Numbered from the stretch's first letter, positions 27,728 to 38,054 are shown. The stretch: DNA of 64,000 nt from Geobacter sp. FeAm09 (GCF_008330225.1 NZ_CP042466.1:620001-684000); one strand, 5' to 3'. A program made the numbers and translations. Notes: generated from the letters alone by a model not told the origin.

Positions 27728-28828
27728 ATGTTATTGTCAACTCCAAATAAGGGTTCGGGCGGGATACTGAAAGGATGCCGCCATATCCTCGTCATTAAGC
27801 TGCGCTATGTGGGTGATGCGGTGTGGACGCTCCCCGTCATCGAGAACCTGAAACGAAATTATCCGGATGCCCGCATATCGGTGGCGATAAACGAAGGGAG
27901 CGAGTTCGTTTTCCGAAATCACCCCGATGTGGATACCATCCTTTCCTTCCCCTACCGGGAATCCCGCAAAGGGCTGAAAGGGCTGCTTACGTTTTTGGGG
28001 TTCGTGAAGCGCATGCGGGCTATCAGGCCGGATGCGGTTATTGACCTTACGGATAACGACCGGGGGGCGATACTTACCTTTCTGAGCGGCGCCTCGACAA
28101 GAATCGGCTACACCTGGCGGCGTCACTCGACAAATCTTCTGTTCAACAACCTGTTTCGCCCGAAAACATTTAGCCATATGGTGTCCTATCATCTGGATTT
28201 ATTGAAGGACATGGGGCTTGAGGTCGCGAACGATTCCATCAGGATTGCCGATGATCCTGTTGCATTGGCCTCGCTGGGTAAGAAGCATCCTGCCATCCTT
28301 CAGGATGATCAACTGCCCAGGATCGCCATCCATCCCGGGGCCCGGGTGCCGTTGCGGCAATGGGGGACGGAGAAATTTGCCCGTCTGGCGGACCTTCTTG
28401 CTCCCCACCATCGCATCTTTATTGTTTCTGGTCCCGATGAAAAGGATATTCTGGCGGAAGTGCTCCGTATGATGAAGACGAAACCGGAGTTTTCCTCATC
28501 GGATCTCACCCTTGCCGAGTTTACTGCCCTGTGCGGAACCATGGACATCTTTGTGGGCAACGACAGCGGGCCGATACATATCGCGGCAGCCAAGACCACG
28601 GCAGTCGGGGTCTATGGTCCGAACACTGCCGGTTGGGCGCGCCCCTGGAACCGGGACGCATTCGTCTTTGAAAATTCCGATCTGGCATGCCGTCCTTGTG
28701 GGCAGGCAAACTGCACAAGCCATATATACAAGGAATGTCTCGAAAGTATCGATCCGGAAATGGTGGCAGGGAAGGTTGTGGAAATGCTTGCCACAAAGGT
28801 GCTTCACCGTGGACACTTCGATGACTGA
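27728..28828 (+). CDS. Glycosyltransferase family 9 (heptosyltransferase-like)
   Basis: A 366-residue GT9 protein. ILVIKLRYVGDAVWTLPVIENL matches the N-terminal heptosyltransferase motif; HPGARVPLRQWGTEKFARLAD and VGNDSGPIHIAAAKTTAVGVYGP mark the C-terminal donor domain. It is more diverged than waaF and could transfer the third heptose of the core or another sugar. The stop overlaps the next gene (ATGACTGA at 28821-28828). Codon use is more AT-rich than in the flanks. Confidence 0.87.
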   Translation: MLLSTPNKGSGGILKGCRHILVIKLRYVGDAVWTLPVIENLKRNYPDARISVAINEGSEFVFRNHPDVDTILSFPYRESRKGLKGLLTFLGFVKRMRAIRPDAVIDLTDNDRGAILTFLSGASTRIGYTWRRHSTNLLFNNLFRPKTFSHMVSYHLDLLKDMGLEVANDSIRIADDPVALASLGKKHPAILQDDQLPRIAIHPGARVPLRQWGTEKFARLADLLAPHHRIFIVSGPDEKDILAEVLRMMKTKPEFSSSDLTLAEFTALCGTMDIFVGNDSGPIHIAAAKTTAVGVYGPNTAGWARPWNRDAFVFENSDLACRPCGQANCTSHIYKECLESIDPEMVAGKVVEMLATKVLHRGHFDD

Positions 28829-30091
28829 CCCCGGAATGACGTGCGGAAAACAACCGTGGCTGATCATGTCATACTTCTCGCGCATCGACGGGATGGCTTG
28901 CGCCCAACACATCGATGACCGGATCGAGCCGCTCCGTGTTCGAGGGGTCGAGCCGCTCATGCTTACCAGTGTCTGCGGTGAGCGCTGGGGTGAACTGGTT
29001 CACAAAAGGGTACTCTCCATCTCCCCATCCGGTTTCCGTTTCGAGCTGCGGCATTTGAAGAAGAGAGGGGGGGGATCAGGCGTTGGGCGGGATTGCTCAA
29101 CCTGCTGATCCTGCCGCTGTATCTGCTTGAGAAACTGGTCATCGATCTGGACAGCCAATGGTCGTGGTTTCCCCTGGCAATACTGCAGGGGGGGCAGATG
29201 TGCAGTCGCCATAACCCGCGCCTGATCTATTCTACCGGCGGTCCGGCCAGCGCCCACCTGGCGGCCGCCGTGATCGCCCGCCGGCACAATATCCCCTGGA
29301 TCGCGGAAGTTCAGGACCCCCTGGTGCATGGCGACTGGCTGCGCAGCAAGCGGGCTTTCAGGATATTTTCCTGGTTGGAGCGCTTTGTCTGCACTCGGGC
29401 CGATGCCGTCATCTTTCTGACTGACGAGGCGCGGAAACGGGCGGACAAAAGAACCGGGCTCGGCAAACGGGGATGGGCCATTTATCCGGGTTCAGACCCC
29501 GCCGCCATGCCGGCGGTGACCTACAAGCGAGGCCAATTCTGCTCTTTTGCCCACTTCGGCTCCCTGGGAGGATCACGCAACCTCAAGGTGTTTCTCGAAG
29601 CACTTGGGCAAGTACTCGTGGAATGTCCCGCATTGGCCGAGGTGATTCGCCTCGATCTGTATGGTAGCTGCGATTATCTCTCCCGCAACCTGATCAATGA
29701 CTTTCCGGAGCGCCGTGTTATCCGGGATATGGGACGTATTCCACGCCGCGAGTCGCTCGTGGCCATGAAGTGTTGCGACATCCTGCTTCTCATCCAAAAC
29801 ACGGAGGAGTTTTCAGCAGAAACGATCCCGTCCAAGACGTATGAGTATCTGCACGCTGGCAGGCCGATCCTGGGGCTTGTGCACGAAAACCCTGAATTGG
29901 GGCGGATGCTGGCGTCATTGGGACATACGGTGGTGGCTGCCGCTGACCCGGAAGCGGTAAAGAACGGGATCAAATGCCTCGTGGATGAATGGGCGAACAG
30001 ATGCAGTGAAATTCCTCATAAACCGTCGCCGTTTACAACGGTGGCTGCGATTTGCGACCTGCTGGAAGTGGCAGACAACATTGGAGGTTGA
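28821..30091 (+). pseudogene. GT4-like glycosyltransferase, split by a -1 frameshift in a G8 run
   Basis: The gene begins at ATG 28821, overlapping the previous stop, and reads WLIMSYFSRIDGMACAQHID through to LRHLKKRGGG. It then enters a run of eight G (29067-29074) and hits TGA at 29106-29108. The remaining protein (LLNLLILPLYLLEKLV ... IYSTGGPASAHLAAAV ... IPSKTYEYLHAGRPILGLVH, to TGA 30089-30091) is open in the -1 frame. Nine G would give one continuous protein of about 424 residues with a normal two-domain GT4 layout. The downstream part alone could start only at TTG 29093. Explanations are a phase-variable tract, a -1 ribosomal slip, a real mutation, or a missing base in the sequence. 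murA in the same window has the same kind of defect. Confidence 0.85.
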
Positions 30092-30092
30092 G

Positions 30093-31085
30093 ATGGGGCA
30101 GGCCAAATTATCAATATGTATTCCCACGTTTAATCGTGAACCGTTCCTACGCATAACGCTCGATAGTATCGCATGCCAGCTGACTGATGACCTTAAGGAA
30201 GCCATCCAGATTGTGGTCAGTGACAACGCTTCGCAGGATAATACGGAGGTTTTGGTCGAGAGCTATCGAGGTCTGTTCCCTCATCTTGTGTACTACCGTT
30301 GGCCCGAAAATATGGGCGCCGACAGGAACTATCTTAAAGTCGTCGAGCTCGCTTCAAGCGATTATTGCTGGCTTATGGGAAGCGACGATATTCTTTCCGA
30401 CGGTTCGATCAGAAAAGTAATGGAGACCATAGGCGACGGCACAACTGATATACTTCTTTTCGACCGTCTCTTATCGGATATGAAGCCGTCCAGCATTCCC
30501 CGGCGGGAATTTTTTGTGGCGACAGAGGGAGACCTCCTCGCCGATAGTCGAAAAGATTTTGAAGGCTATTTGCACTACATCCGGAAGAGTCAATCCTTGG
30601 GGGCCTATTTTTCGTTCATTTCATCACTGGTTTTCCGGAAGAACCGCTGGGATGATATTCCTGACAAGGATCGATTTGTCGGTACTGCATACGCCCATGT
30701 TTATATTCTGATGAAAATAATAGCCCAGGGGGCCCTCTTCAGATATTGTCAGACACCGGTAGTGACGGCAAGGTTAGGAAACGACGGTTTCTTGAAGAGT
30801 GACAGCCTTGATGATTTCTATCAACGGGTAAGATTGGATATTGATGGCTATTGTCAAATTGTTAATAAGGCATTCGGTAGTGACTCGTATGTCAGCTACA
30901 AGCTTCTGAACAAGATTGAAGATATAATTCCAAAAGGGACGCTATATACTATTTATGCCAGGCAAAGAAGAGCGAAGCAGGACCTTCCGACAAAAATGGA
31001 ATTATTGCTACTTAATAATGGTTTTTATAGAAAATATATTTCCATAAAGATTAAGGCTCTTGTGAAGAAGCTGAGTTTTAGATAG
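30093..31085 (+). CDS. Glycosyltransferase family 2 (abequosyltransferase-like)
   Basis: A 330-residue GT2 enzyme. KLSICIPTFNREPFLRITLD, VVSDNASQDNT and the WLMGSDDILSDGSI segment (DxD-type site) resemble the RfbV/abequosyltransferase-like group that attaches side sugars to O-antigen or core. ATG 30093 has GGAGG five bases upstream. This gene is markedly more AT-rich than its surroundings, especially its last 300 bases. A short AT-rich gap (31086-31125) follows. Donor sugar unknown. Confidence 0.87.
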   Translation: MGQAKLSICIPTFNREPFLRITLDSIACQLTDDLKEAIQIVVSDNASQDNTEVLVESYRGLFPHLVYYRWPENMGADRNYLKVVELASSDYCWLMGSDDILSDGSIRKVMETIGDGTTDILLFDRLLSDMKPSSIPRREFFVATEGDLLADSRKDFEGYLHYIRKSQSLGAYFSFISSLVFRKNRWDDIPDKDRFVGTAYAHVYILMKIIAQGALFRYCQTPVVTARLGNDGFLKSDSLDDFYQRVRLDIDGYCQIVNKAFGSDSYVSYKLLNKIEDIIPKGTLYTIYARQRRAKQDLPTKMELLLLNNGFYRKYISIKIKALVKKLSFR

Positions 31086-31125
31086 TCACATAAAATAATA
31101 TGGTATATTTCTGAAAGTTGATTGT

Positions 31126-32232
31126 ATGAGACTGTTTTTTGACGCCACAGTGCTGGAGATACCCTTCACCGGCATTGCCAAGACATCGCTGATGCTCTAC
31201 CGGGAATGTCTTGCCCAGCGACCGGAGACGACCATAACAGGCCTGCACCGCAAGCCACTGGCGGGCATCACCCCGCAAGGGGTGATGACGGAGCGTTGCG
31301 GCAGGTTTTTCTCCTCCGGCCACTGGCGGTCATCCGTCCTTCCCCGGTTGATGACGCGCCGGGGGGCGACGGCGGTGCATTTCCCCTGGAACGGCGGCGT
31401 GCCGGAGGGCCTGCGCGGCTGCACCATCGCCACGACCATACACGACGTGCTCCCCCTGGAAATACCGGGCAGCTTCAAAACCGACCAGGACGAATTGCGC
31501 TATCGCCACGATAAACAGCAGGATATCGAGCGGTCCCATATTCTTTTCACCGATTCGGAATATTCGAAACGGCAGCTTATGGCCCAGTTTGCGTTGCGAA
31601 GCGAGCCGATTGTCAACTATTTTGGCCCAACCCTTGACTGTAGCGACGCTGCGCCGGGTGCTGAAACCACCGCCGAGCGACCGTACCTGCTCTACCTCGG
31701 CGGTTACGACCGCCGCAAGGGGATCGTTGAACTGCTCAGGGTCTTCCTGGAATTGTACCGTCACCAAAAGCTCGCCTGCCGGCTGCTCCTGGCCGGAAAG
31801 GCCCATTATTTTTCCGACGAACTGAAGTCGTTGATCGCGGAAGGGACACACACCGGGGCGGTTCAGGAACTGGGGTACGTCCCCGATCCCGAATTGCCCC
31901 GGCTGCTCCGCAATGCCCTGGCGCTGGTGTATCCCTCTCGTTTCGAAGGCTTTGGCCTGCCGCCGTTGGAGGCGATGTCCGCCGGTTGCCCGGTGGTCAC
32001 CACGGCCTGTACCTCCATTCCGGAAGTCTGTGGAGCCGCCGCCTTATATATCGACCCATGTGACAGCAGGGGGTTCGGCGAGGCGCTGGTGGCGGTGCAG
32101 GATGATGAACCGCTCCGCCGCTCTCTGCGGCAGAAGGGGCTGCATCAGGCTGCGGGATTCTCCTGGCAGAATACCGCAGCGACGTTTCTCAGTGAAATCG
32201 AGAGATATGGGACACGGAAGGGGATGCCATGA
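31126..32232 (+). CDS. Glycosyltransferase family 4 (group 1)
   Basis: A 368-residue GT4 enzyme. The C-terminal half shows YLLYLGGYDRRKGIVELL, the nucleotide-sugar motif GFGLPPLEAMSAGCPVVTTA with the EX7E-type spacing, and SIPEVCGAAALYIDP. The N-terminal acceptor domain is about 180 residues. High G+C resumes in this gene. It overlaps the next gene by 4 bases. Likely a mannosyl- or glucosyltransferase of the LPS outer core; the sugar is not predictable. Confidence 0.9.
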   Translation: MRLFFDATVLEIPFTGIAKTSLMLYRECLAQRPETTITGLHRKPLAGITPQGVMTERCGRFFSSGHWRSSVLPRLMTRRGATAVHFPWNGGVPEGLRGCTIATTIHDVLPLEIPGSFKTDQDELRYRHDKQQDIERSHILFTDSEYSKRQLMAQFALRSEPIVNYFGPTLDCSDAAPGAETTAERPYLLYLGGYDRRKGIVELLRVFLELYRHQKLACRLLLAGKAHYFSDELKSLIAEGTHTGAVQELGYVPDPELPRLLRNALALVYPSRFEGFGLPPLEAMSAGCPVVTTACTSIPEVCGAAALYIDPCDSRGFGEALVAVQDDEPLRRSLRQKGLHQAAGFSWQNTAATFLSEIERYGTRKGMP

Positions 32233-33386
32233 TCATCGCCTGCGAACCGGTCTGCCACGGTTTCGAACACGCTCTCGTCAATGCTGCGGTGCTGTCGGTT
32301 GTGGCCGAGGCCTTTCCCGGCCAGGAACTCCTGTTTCTGGCCGACGAGGGGCACATCGGCTATGTCGCCTCAGACCCCATCATCAGCACCAGGGGGGGAG
32401 TCGCCTTTGAACCGTTGGCCCTGCCGGCGCGAAAATCTTCGGGATCCGAGCGTTTCAAACACGAATTCTCAATGGTCGCAGCCCTTTTTGCCATGGCTGA
32501 ACAACGGGGGGCGTCATTGGTGGTATTCACCTGCATCAGTGACGAAACGCTGCGCGCCATCAAACTGCTGGCCGCAAAGTTCCCAAAGCTCAAGTGCGTG
32601 GCGGTGCTGCACGGGGTCTTGGCGTCGGTACTGAAACGTCCCTCCCTGTTCCCCTGGAAAAACCGGAATACCTTTCGCACATGGTTTCTGAAGCAGAATT
32701 CACCACAGTTGACCTACATCCTGATGGGGGATTCCATTGAACGTGAACTGGTGGCGCGTTTCCCGGAGATGCGCCCCTATGTGGCGAGTATCGACCTGCC
32801 GTACCGGTTCGCCCCACCGTGCGAGCACGAGCCTTTCGGGGATCGGACCGTCACCTTCGGCTCCCTGGGGGTCATCCGCAAGGCAAAGGGCTCCGATGCC
32901 TTCCTGCGACTGGCCAATGAAGTCGCGGCATCCCGGCACTCCTGGCAGCCGCGGTTTGTCTGCGTGGGGCCGGTCGTTGACAAAAAACTGCGCAAGCTGC
33001 TCGGGCCGGCGGTAACGGTGCCGTCGCCGGATGCCCCCCTTTCGGCAGACGAATTTGCGCTCCACGCCCGGCAGCTTGACTATGCGGTATTTCTGCACGG
33101 TGCGGATGCCTACACCCTTACCGCAAGCGGGGCGCTTTTCGACGCATTTTCGTATCTCAAACCGCTTATTGCGCTCAGGAATCCCTTTTTTACCTCATAT
33201 TTCGAAAAGATGGGTAATATCGGCTATCTGTGCGACAGTTATGAAGATGTCAGGCGGACTGTCATGGAGATCCTTGACAACCCGCCCCTCGATGAGTATA
33301 TGCTCCAGCGGCAGGCCCTGCTGAAGGGGCGGGAACGGCTGCAGGTCGGCGCTCTTGCCGCCACCCTGCGCGCCAAGCTGGCATGA
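32229..33386 (+). CDS. Putative glycosyltransferase, family not recognised
   Basis: A 385-residue soluble protein. It starts [21 protein letters not shown] likely C-terminal Rossmann domain contains [20 protein letters not shown] and later [20 protein letters not shown], placed like the donor-binding part of a GT-B enzyme. No standard motif could be matched with confidence. It overlaps a GT4 gene upstream and wecB downstream by 4 bases each, so a role in the same glycan is likely. Confidence 0.75.
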   Translation: MIIACEPVCHGFEHALVNAAVLSVVAEAFPGQELLFLADEGHIGYVASDPIISTRGGVAFEPLALPARKSSGSERFKHEFSMVAALFAMAEQRGASLVVFTCISDETLRAIKLLAAKFPKLKCVAVLHGVLASVLKRPSLFPWKNRNTFRTWFLKQNSPQLTYILMGDSIERELVARFPEMRPYVASIDLPYRFAPPCEHEPFGDRTVTFGSLGVIRKAKGSDAFLRLANEVAASRHSWQPRFVCVGPVVDKKLRKLLGPAVTVPSPDAPLSADEFALHARQLDYAVFLHGADAYTLTASGALFDAFSYLKPLIALRNPFFTSYFEKMGNIGYLCDSYEDVRRTVMEILDNPPLDEYMLQRQALLKGRERLQVGALAATLRAKLA

Positions 33387-34549
33387 AGATGGAACTTGGC
33401 CCTATGAAAAAGAAGATCATATCCATATTCGGCACCCGCCCCGAGGCGATCAAGATGGCGCCGGTGGTCAAGGAACTGGGACGCCACCCCGACCGGTTTC
33501 AGAGCCTGGTCTGCGTCACCGCCCAGCACCGCCAGATGCTCGACCAGGTGCTGAACCTGTTCCACATCCGCCCCGACTACGACCTGGATATCATGCGGCC
33601 GGGGCAGGACCTGTTCGACATCACCTGCAACGTGCTGCAGGGTCTGAAGCCGATCCTGGCCGGCGAACGCCCAGACATGGTGCTGGTCCACGGGGATACC
33701 ACCACGACCATGGCGGCGGCCCTGGCCGCCTATTATTGCCGCATCCCGGTCGGCCACGTGGAGGCCGGCCTGCGTACCCACAACAAATTCGCCCCCTTCC
33801 CTGAGGAAATCAATCGCCGGGTGAGCGGTGTCCTGGCCGATGTGCATTTCGCACCGACCGAGGCCTCCCGGCAGAATCTGTTGCGGGAAGGGGTGGCGGA
33901 TGAGGCGATCCACGTCACCGGCAACACGGTCGTGGATGCCCTGCTCGCCGTTGCGGCGCGTATCGACACCGATCGTGAGCTCCAGGGGACTTTTGCCGAA
34001 CGTTTTGACTTCCTCGACCCGGCCAAGCGCCTGATCCTGGTGACCGGCCATCGCCGGGAAAACTTTGGCGGCGGGTTCGAGAATATCTGCCGGGCGCTGG
34101 CGGATATCGCCACCACCTTCGATGATGTCCAGATCCTCTATCCGGTGCACCTGAACCCCCATGTCCAGGAGCCGGTCAGACGCCTGCTGGGCTCCGGGGC
34201 GCTGGGCAACGTCCACCTCATCGAACCGGTGGACTATCTCCCCTTCGTCTACCTCATGAACCGGTCCCATCTCATCATCACCGATTCCGGCGGCGTACAG
34301 GAGGAGGCCCCCTCCCTGGGCAAGCCGGTGCTGGTCATGCGGGACACCACCGAACGCCCCGAGGCGGTGGCCGCCGGGACGGTCGTGCTGGTCGGCACCG
34401 ACCGGCAGCGGATCGTGGCGGAGGCGGCGCGTCTCCTTAACAATGACCATGATTACCGCATGATGAGCCGTGCCCATAACCCGTACGGCGATGGCGCGGC
34501 AGCAGCCCGGATCGCGGAGATACTCCACGCCATGGGCGGAACGCGGTGA
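33383..34549 (+). CDS. wecB: UDP-N-acetylglucosamine 2-epimerase (non-hydrolysing)
   Basis: A 388-residue WecB/MnaA-type enzyme converting UDP-GlcNAc to UDP-ManNAc. Motifs are [55 protein letters not shown] and [16 protein letters not shown]. Starts at 33383, 33389 or 33404 are possible; the first overlaps the previous stop. It provides ManNAc-type sugars for outer-core or O-antigen synthesis. No wecC dehydrogenase is in the window, so ManNAc itself may be used. The stop overlaps the next start (GTGA). Confidence 0.94.
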   Translation: MKMELGPMKKKIISIFGTRPEAIKMAPVVKELGRHPDRFQSLVCVTAQHRQMLDQVLNLFHIRPDYDLDIMRPGQDLFDITCNVLQGLKPILAGERPDMVLVHGDTTTTMAAALAAYYCRIPVGHVEAGLRTHNKFAPFPEEINRRVSGVLADVHFAPTEASRQNLLREGVADEAIHVTGNTVVDALLAVAARIDTDRELQGTFAERFDFLDPAKRLILVTGHRRENFGGGFENICRALADIATTFDDVQILYPVHLNPHVQEPVRRLLGSGALGNVHLIEPVDYLPFVYLMNRSHLIITDSGGVQEEAPSLGKPVLVMRDTTERPEAVAAGTVVLVGTDRQRIVAEAARLLNNDHDYRMMSRAHNPYGDGAAAARIAEILHAMGGTR

Positions 34550-35619
34550 ACGTCCTGATCATAAAGACATCCTCCCTGGGGGATATCATTCACGCCCTGG
34601 CGGTCATCGATTATCTGCACCGGGTGTCGCCCGGCATCGAGATCGACTGGGTGGCCGAAGAACAGTTTCTGCCGGTGCTGGAGCATAACCCCGGCCTGAG
34701 GCGCATCTTCCCGGTCAGGACCAAGAAATGGCGCAAGGCCCCCTTTTCCGCCGAGACCCGCAGTGACCTGAAGGCCCTGCGGCGGGGACTGCGGGAGTGC
34801 TCCTACGACATGGTCTTCGACATCCAGGGCAATCTGAAGAGCGGGCTGATCGCCTGGCTCACCGGCGCGCGCGAACGGGTCGGCTTCACCAGGGATGTAT
34901 TGCAGGAAAAGGCAAATGCTCTTTTCACCACCCGCCGCATCCCGTTCCGGGAGAACGACCGCAACGTCACCGACCGCTATCTGCGGGTGGTCAGTGCCCC
35001 CTTTGACCGCGATTATCAGGGTATGGAACCGACAGGCGCCATCTTCTCGGCCCCCGAGGACGAAGCGGCCGCGGAACGCTACCGCTCGGAGCTGCCGGAC
35101 GGCCTGGTCGCCGTCTTTCAGGTCGGTACCACCTGGAGCACCAAGCTGTGGTATCCCGAGGGGTGGGTGGAACTGGCGCGCCGGATCGTGGCCCGGTATC
35201 CTGGGGCGACCATACTGATAAACTGGGGGAGCCCCGACGAGAAGGCCCTCGGGGAGCGGATCGCCGGCGAGGTCGGCCCGGCGGTGCGGCTCCTCCCCTG
35301 GCTGCGTATCAGGGAACTCATCCCGCTGCTCAAGAGGGTGGACCTGGTTATCGGCGGCGACACCGGGCCGGTATACCTGGCTGCCGCCGTCGGCACGCCC
35401 ACGGTTTCCTATTACCGGGCCACCAGCGCCGCCACCTACGCCCCCCGGGGAGAGCGGCACCGCACCGTTCAGGCCGCCATGGAATGCGCCGCCTGCTACC
35501 GGACCTCCTGCGAGCGGGATGGGGAGTGCCGCCACAGCATCTCCGTGGACGCCCTCTTTGCCGCAGTAACAGATCTGATGGGACCGTACCCGAATGGAAG
35601 AAAGGATGTACCATGTTGA
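34546..35619 (+). CDS. waaC: Lipopolysaccharide heptosyltransferase I-like (GT9)
   Basis: A 357-residue GT9 enzyme starting with GTG that overlaps the wecB stop. The start [20 protein letters not shown] and [20 protein letters not shown] are typical of WaaC, which adds the first heptose to Kdo. The C-terminal site reads [21 protein letters not shown]-terminal cysteines ([16 protein letters not shown]) are a common feature in heptosyltransferases of this lineage. The symbol is by resemblance; another GT9 gene at 36221 is a competing candidate. Confidence 0.85.
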   Translation: MNVLIIKTSSLGDIIHALAVIDYLHRVSPGIEIDWVAEEQFLPVLEHNPGLRRIFPVRTKKWRKAPFSAETRSDLKALRRGLRECSYDMVFDIQGNLKSGLIAWLTGARERVGFTRDVLQEKANALFTTRRIPFRENDRNVTDRYLRVVSAPFDRDYQGMEPTGAIFSAPEDEAAAERYRSELPDGLVAVFQVGTTWSTKLWYPEGWVELARRIVARYPGATILINWGSPDEKALGERIAGEVGPAVRLLPWLRIRELIPLLKRVDLVIGGDTGPVYLAAAVGTPTVSYYRATSAATYAPRGERHRTVQAAMECAACYRTSCERDGECRHSISVDALFAAVTDLMGPYPNGRKDVPC

Positions 35620-36224
35620 CCACGTTGAACCTCACCGGGCTCGAAGACGCCTTTGACCGCTATCTGAGCTATTGGCACACTGATCCCGCCACCTATGATG
35701 CGCTGGATATCGCCATCAGCCCCATCGCCCTGGAACTGGCCTACCGCAACTACCTGCTGTGGCACGAGGAGGACAAGGCGCGTCGCACCGATGTGGACGA
35801 CAGCGCCATTGCCGTCGTCAAGCGCGCCATCGACAAGCTCAACCAGCAGCGTAACGACCTGATCGAAAAACTGGACGAGGCGATCCTGGCGGAGGTGACG
35901 GCCGTCGCCCCCAAAGAGGCCGCGGACCGGATCAACTCCGAGACCCCCGGCAGCATCGTGGACCGTATCTCCATCATGTCGCTCAAGATCTACCACATGG
36001 ACGAAGACAGCCGCCGTGCCGATATCGACGATGACCACCGGCAGCGCTCGCTCCACCGTCTCTCCGTGCTGAAGCTCCAGCGCTACGACCTGTACGTGGC
36101 CCTCGAACAGTTGCTGGCCGATTACGTGACAGGCCACAAGCGCATGAAGCTCTACAAGCAGTTCAAGATGTACAACGACCCGACCCTGAACCCGGAGTTG
36201 TACCGGACGCGCAGCCAGGGATGA
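35613..36224 (+). CDS. DUF4254 domain protein
   Basis: A 203-residue helical, charged protein starting at ATG 35613, preceded by AAAGGATG. It contains LDIAISPIALELAYRNYLLW, TPGSIVDRISIMSLKIYHM and LADYVTGHKRMKLYKQFKMY, which I recognise as the DUF4254 pattern. No signal peptide or membrane segment is seen. It lies between two heptosyltransferase-type genes with overlaps on both sides (7 and 4 bases). A role in LPS core assembly is implied by context only; the biochemical function is unknown. Confidence 0.82.
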   Translation: MLTTLNLTGLEDAFDRYLSYWHTDPATYDALDIAISPIALELAYRNYLLWHEEDKARRTDVDDSAIAVVKRAIDKLNQQRNDLIEKLDEAILAEVTAVAPKEAADRINSETPGSIVDRISIMSLKIYHMDEDSRRADIDDDHRQRSLHRLSVLKLQRYDLYVALEQLLADYVTGHKRMKLYKQFKMYNDPTLNPELYRTRSQG

Positions 36225-37216
36225 AGATCGCTTTCGTCAGACTCACCTCGCTGGGGGATATCATCCTCGCCATGGCGGCGTTGCAGGTCGTGCGCCGCCG
36301 CCTGCCCGAATGCCACATCACCTGGGTTGCCGACAGCCGTTTTGCCGATATCCTGAACCACAACCCGGATATCCAGCAGATTATCCGGGTCGATCTGAAG
36401 GGGCTGAAAAGAAAAAAATCCCTGTCGGCTCTGGTTGCCGAATACCGTCGCCTCGCATCATGCGGCGGTTTCGATGCGGTCATCGACCTGCACGGCATGT
36501 TGAAGTCCGCCGGGGTGGCCGCTTCACTGGGGGGCGTCCGCCACGGTTTTGCCCGGCAGATGCTCAAGGAGCCGCTGGCCGGCCTGTTCTACCACCGCTC
36601 GGTTGCCGTGCCGCTGGAGTTGCCCGCCGCATGCCGCTATGCCTCCCTGGCCGCCCAAAGCCTCGGCCTGGACTTCGGGATGGAGGAGTTGTGCCCGCCA
36701 AAACCGTATCTGTTCTGGGGGGAGGGGGACGCCACGGCCACGGACGATTATTTCGCCACGGGCCGGCACAATATCCTGCTGGTGCCTGAAACCAGCGCAA
36801 GCTACAAAAACTATCCGCCGGAAAAGTTTGTCCGGGTCGCGAACCTGCTGCAGGGGAACATCATGATCTGCCACGGCAACCAGCAGGAGTTTCAGACCGC
36901 ATCCCTGATTGCCGAACATGCGCCCCATGTCCGGGTTCTGCCCCGTTTGAACCTGAACCAGCTCAAGGCCGCGGTCGGGCGTTGCGATCTCGTCATCGGC
37001 GGGGATTCGGGGCCGACCCATATCGCCTGGGCCAGCGGGGTCCCCTCCATTACCCTGTTCGGGGCTACGCCGGTCTGCATCTGCCCCACCGACAGGAACA
37101 GGGTCATCAAGACCCCCACACGGGTCAACCTTCGCAAACATGACGCCACCGACCGCTCGGTCTGCGACATCTCCGAGGATGTCATCGTCGGGCAGGCGCG
37201 GGAGCTCCTGGCATGA
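36221..37216 (+). CDS. Glycosyltransferase family 9 (heptosyltransferase-like)
   Basis: A 331-residue GT9 protein: KIAFVRLTSLGDIILAMAAL at the N-terminus, LLVPETSASYKNYPPEKFV in the middle, and VIGGDSGPTHIAWASGVPSI at the donor site. It is the fourth GT9 gene in a 14-kb stretch. It could be the true WaaC or add another heptose. The start overlaps the DUF4254 stop by 4 bases; tcdA begins 37 bases after its stop. Confidence 0.88.
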   Translation: MKIAFVRLTSLGDIILAMAALQVVRRRLPECHITWVADSRFADILNHNPDIQQIIRVDLKGLKRKKSLSALVAEYRRLASCGGFDAVIDLHGMLKSAGVAASLGGVRHGFARQMLKEPLAGLFYHRSVAVPLELPAACRYASLAAQSLGLDFGMEELCPPKPYLFWGEGDATATDDYFATGRHNILLVPETSASYKNYPPEKFVRVANLLQGNIMICHGNQQEFQTASLIAEHAPHVRVLPRLNLNQLKAAVGRCDLVIGGDSGPTHIAWASGVPSITLFGATPVCICPTDRNRVIKTPTRVNLRKHDATDRSVCDISEDVIVGQARELLA

Positions 37217-37253
37217 TGCGGAGCAAACGTTTCGGCAGAAGGGTGGTGCCTGC

Positions 37254-38024
37254 ATGACACTCCATCGTTTTTCCCGCACCGAGCTCCTGCTCGGCCACCA
37301 GGGGCTCCAGACGCTTTCTCGGAAGCGGGTCATGATCTGCGGCATCGGCGGGGTAGGGAGCTATGCGGCCGAGGCCCTGGGGCGGGCCGGGGTCGGCGCC
37401 ATCACCCTGGTGGACTTCGACGACATCTGCCTGACCAACGTCAACCGCCAGATCCACGCCCTCTCCAGCACGGTCGGCATGTCCAAGGTCGAGGTCATGG
37501 CCGGACGCCTTAGGGACATCAACCCGGCAGCCGAGGTCGTCCCGGTCAAGGCCTTCTTTTCCGCGGAGAATGCCGCGCAACTGCTGTCGCCGCGCCCGGA
37601 CTACGTCCTGGACGCCATCGACCATTTCACCGCCAAGACCGCCCTGATCACCATCTGCCGCGCCGAAGGGATTCCGGTCATCTCCAGCATGGGGGCGGCC
37701 AACAAGCTCGATCCCACCAAGATCCAGGTGGCCGACATCTCCGCCACCCGCAACTGCCGCATGGCCCGCAGCATGCGCAAGATACTCCGTCAGGCCGGCA
37801 TCCACGAAGGGGTGCAGGTCGTCTACTCCACCGAAGAACACCGCGAGCTCAATCCCCAGGCCGCCCACTGCGGCACGGAATGCATCTGCCCCAACCGGGG
37901 CGATCAGGTTTTCCGCTGCGAAAACCGCCGGGTGATCCTGGGCAGCATCTCCTTCATCCCCTCCATCTTCGGCCTGACCATGGCCGGCACCGTCGTCAAC
38001 GAACTGCTGAAACTGGACCGCTGA
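37254..38024 (+). CDS. tcdA: tRNA threonylcarbamoyladenosine dehydratase TcdA (ThiF/E1-like)
   Basis: A 256-residue E1-like ATP-dependent enzyme that cyclises t6A37 of tRNA to ct6A. The nucleotide site is ICGIGGVGSYAAEALGRAGV, followed by DFDDICLTNVNRQ (adenylation motif), DAIDHFTAKTALI and the C-terminal SIFGLTMAGTVVNELL. ATG 37254 begins at the family start MTLHRFSRTELLLG. It is probably not part of the LPS pathway despite being next to it. Confidence 0.9.
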   Translation: MTLHRFSRTELLLGHQGLQTLSRKRVMICGIGGVGSYAAEALGRAGVGAITLVDFDDICLTNVNRQIHALSSTVGMSKVEVMAGRLRDINPAAEVVPVKAFFSAENAAQLLSPRPDYVLDAIDHFTAKTALITICRAEGIPVISSMGAANKLDPTKIQVADISATRNCRMARSMRKILRQAGIHEGVQVVYSTEEHRELNPQAAHCGTECICPNRGDQVFRCENRRVILGSISFIPSIFGLTMAGTVVNELLKLDR

Positions 38025-38054
38025 CTCCGCCCCCGCGCCTTTTCTTTTTTGCAG

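Noticed and set aside
29093-30091. The downstream half of the split glycosyltransferase as a separate gene from TTG 29093
   Set aside because: It would lack the N-terminal domain, has no ribosome site, and the upstream 95 codons clearly belong to it.
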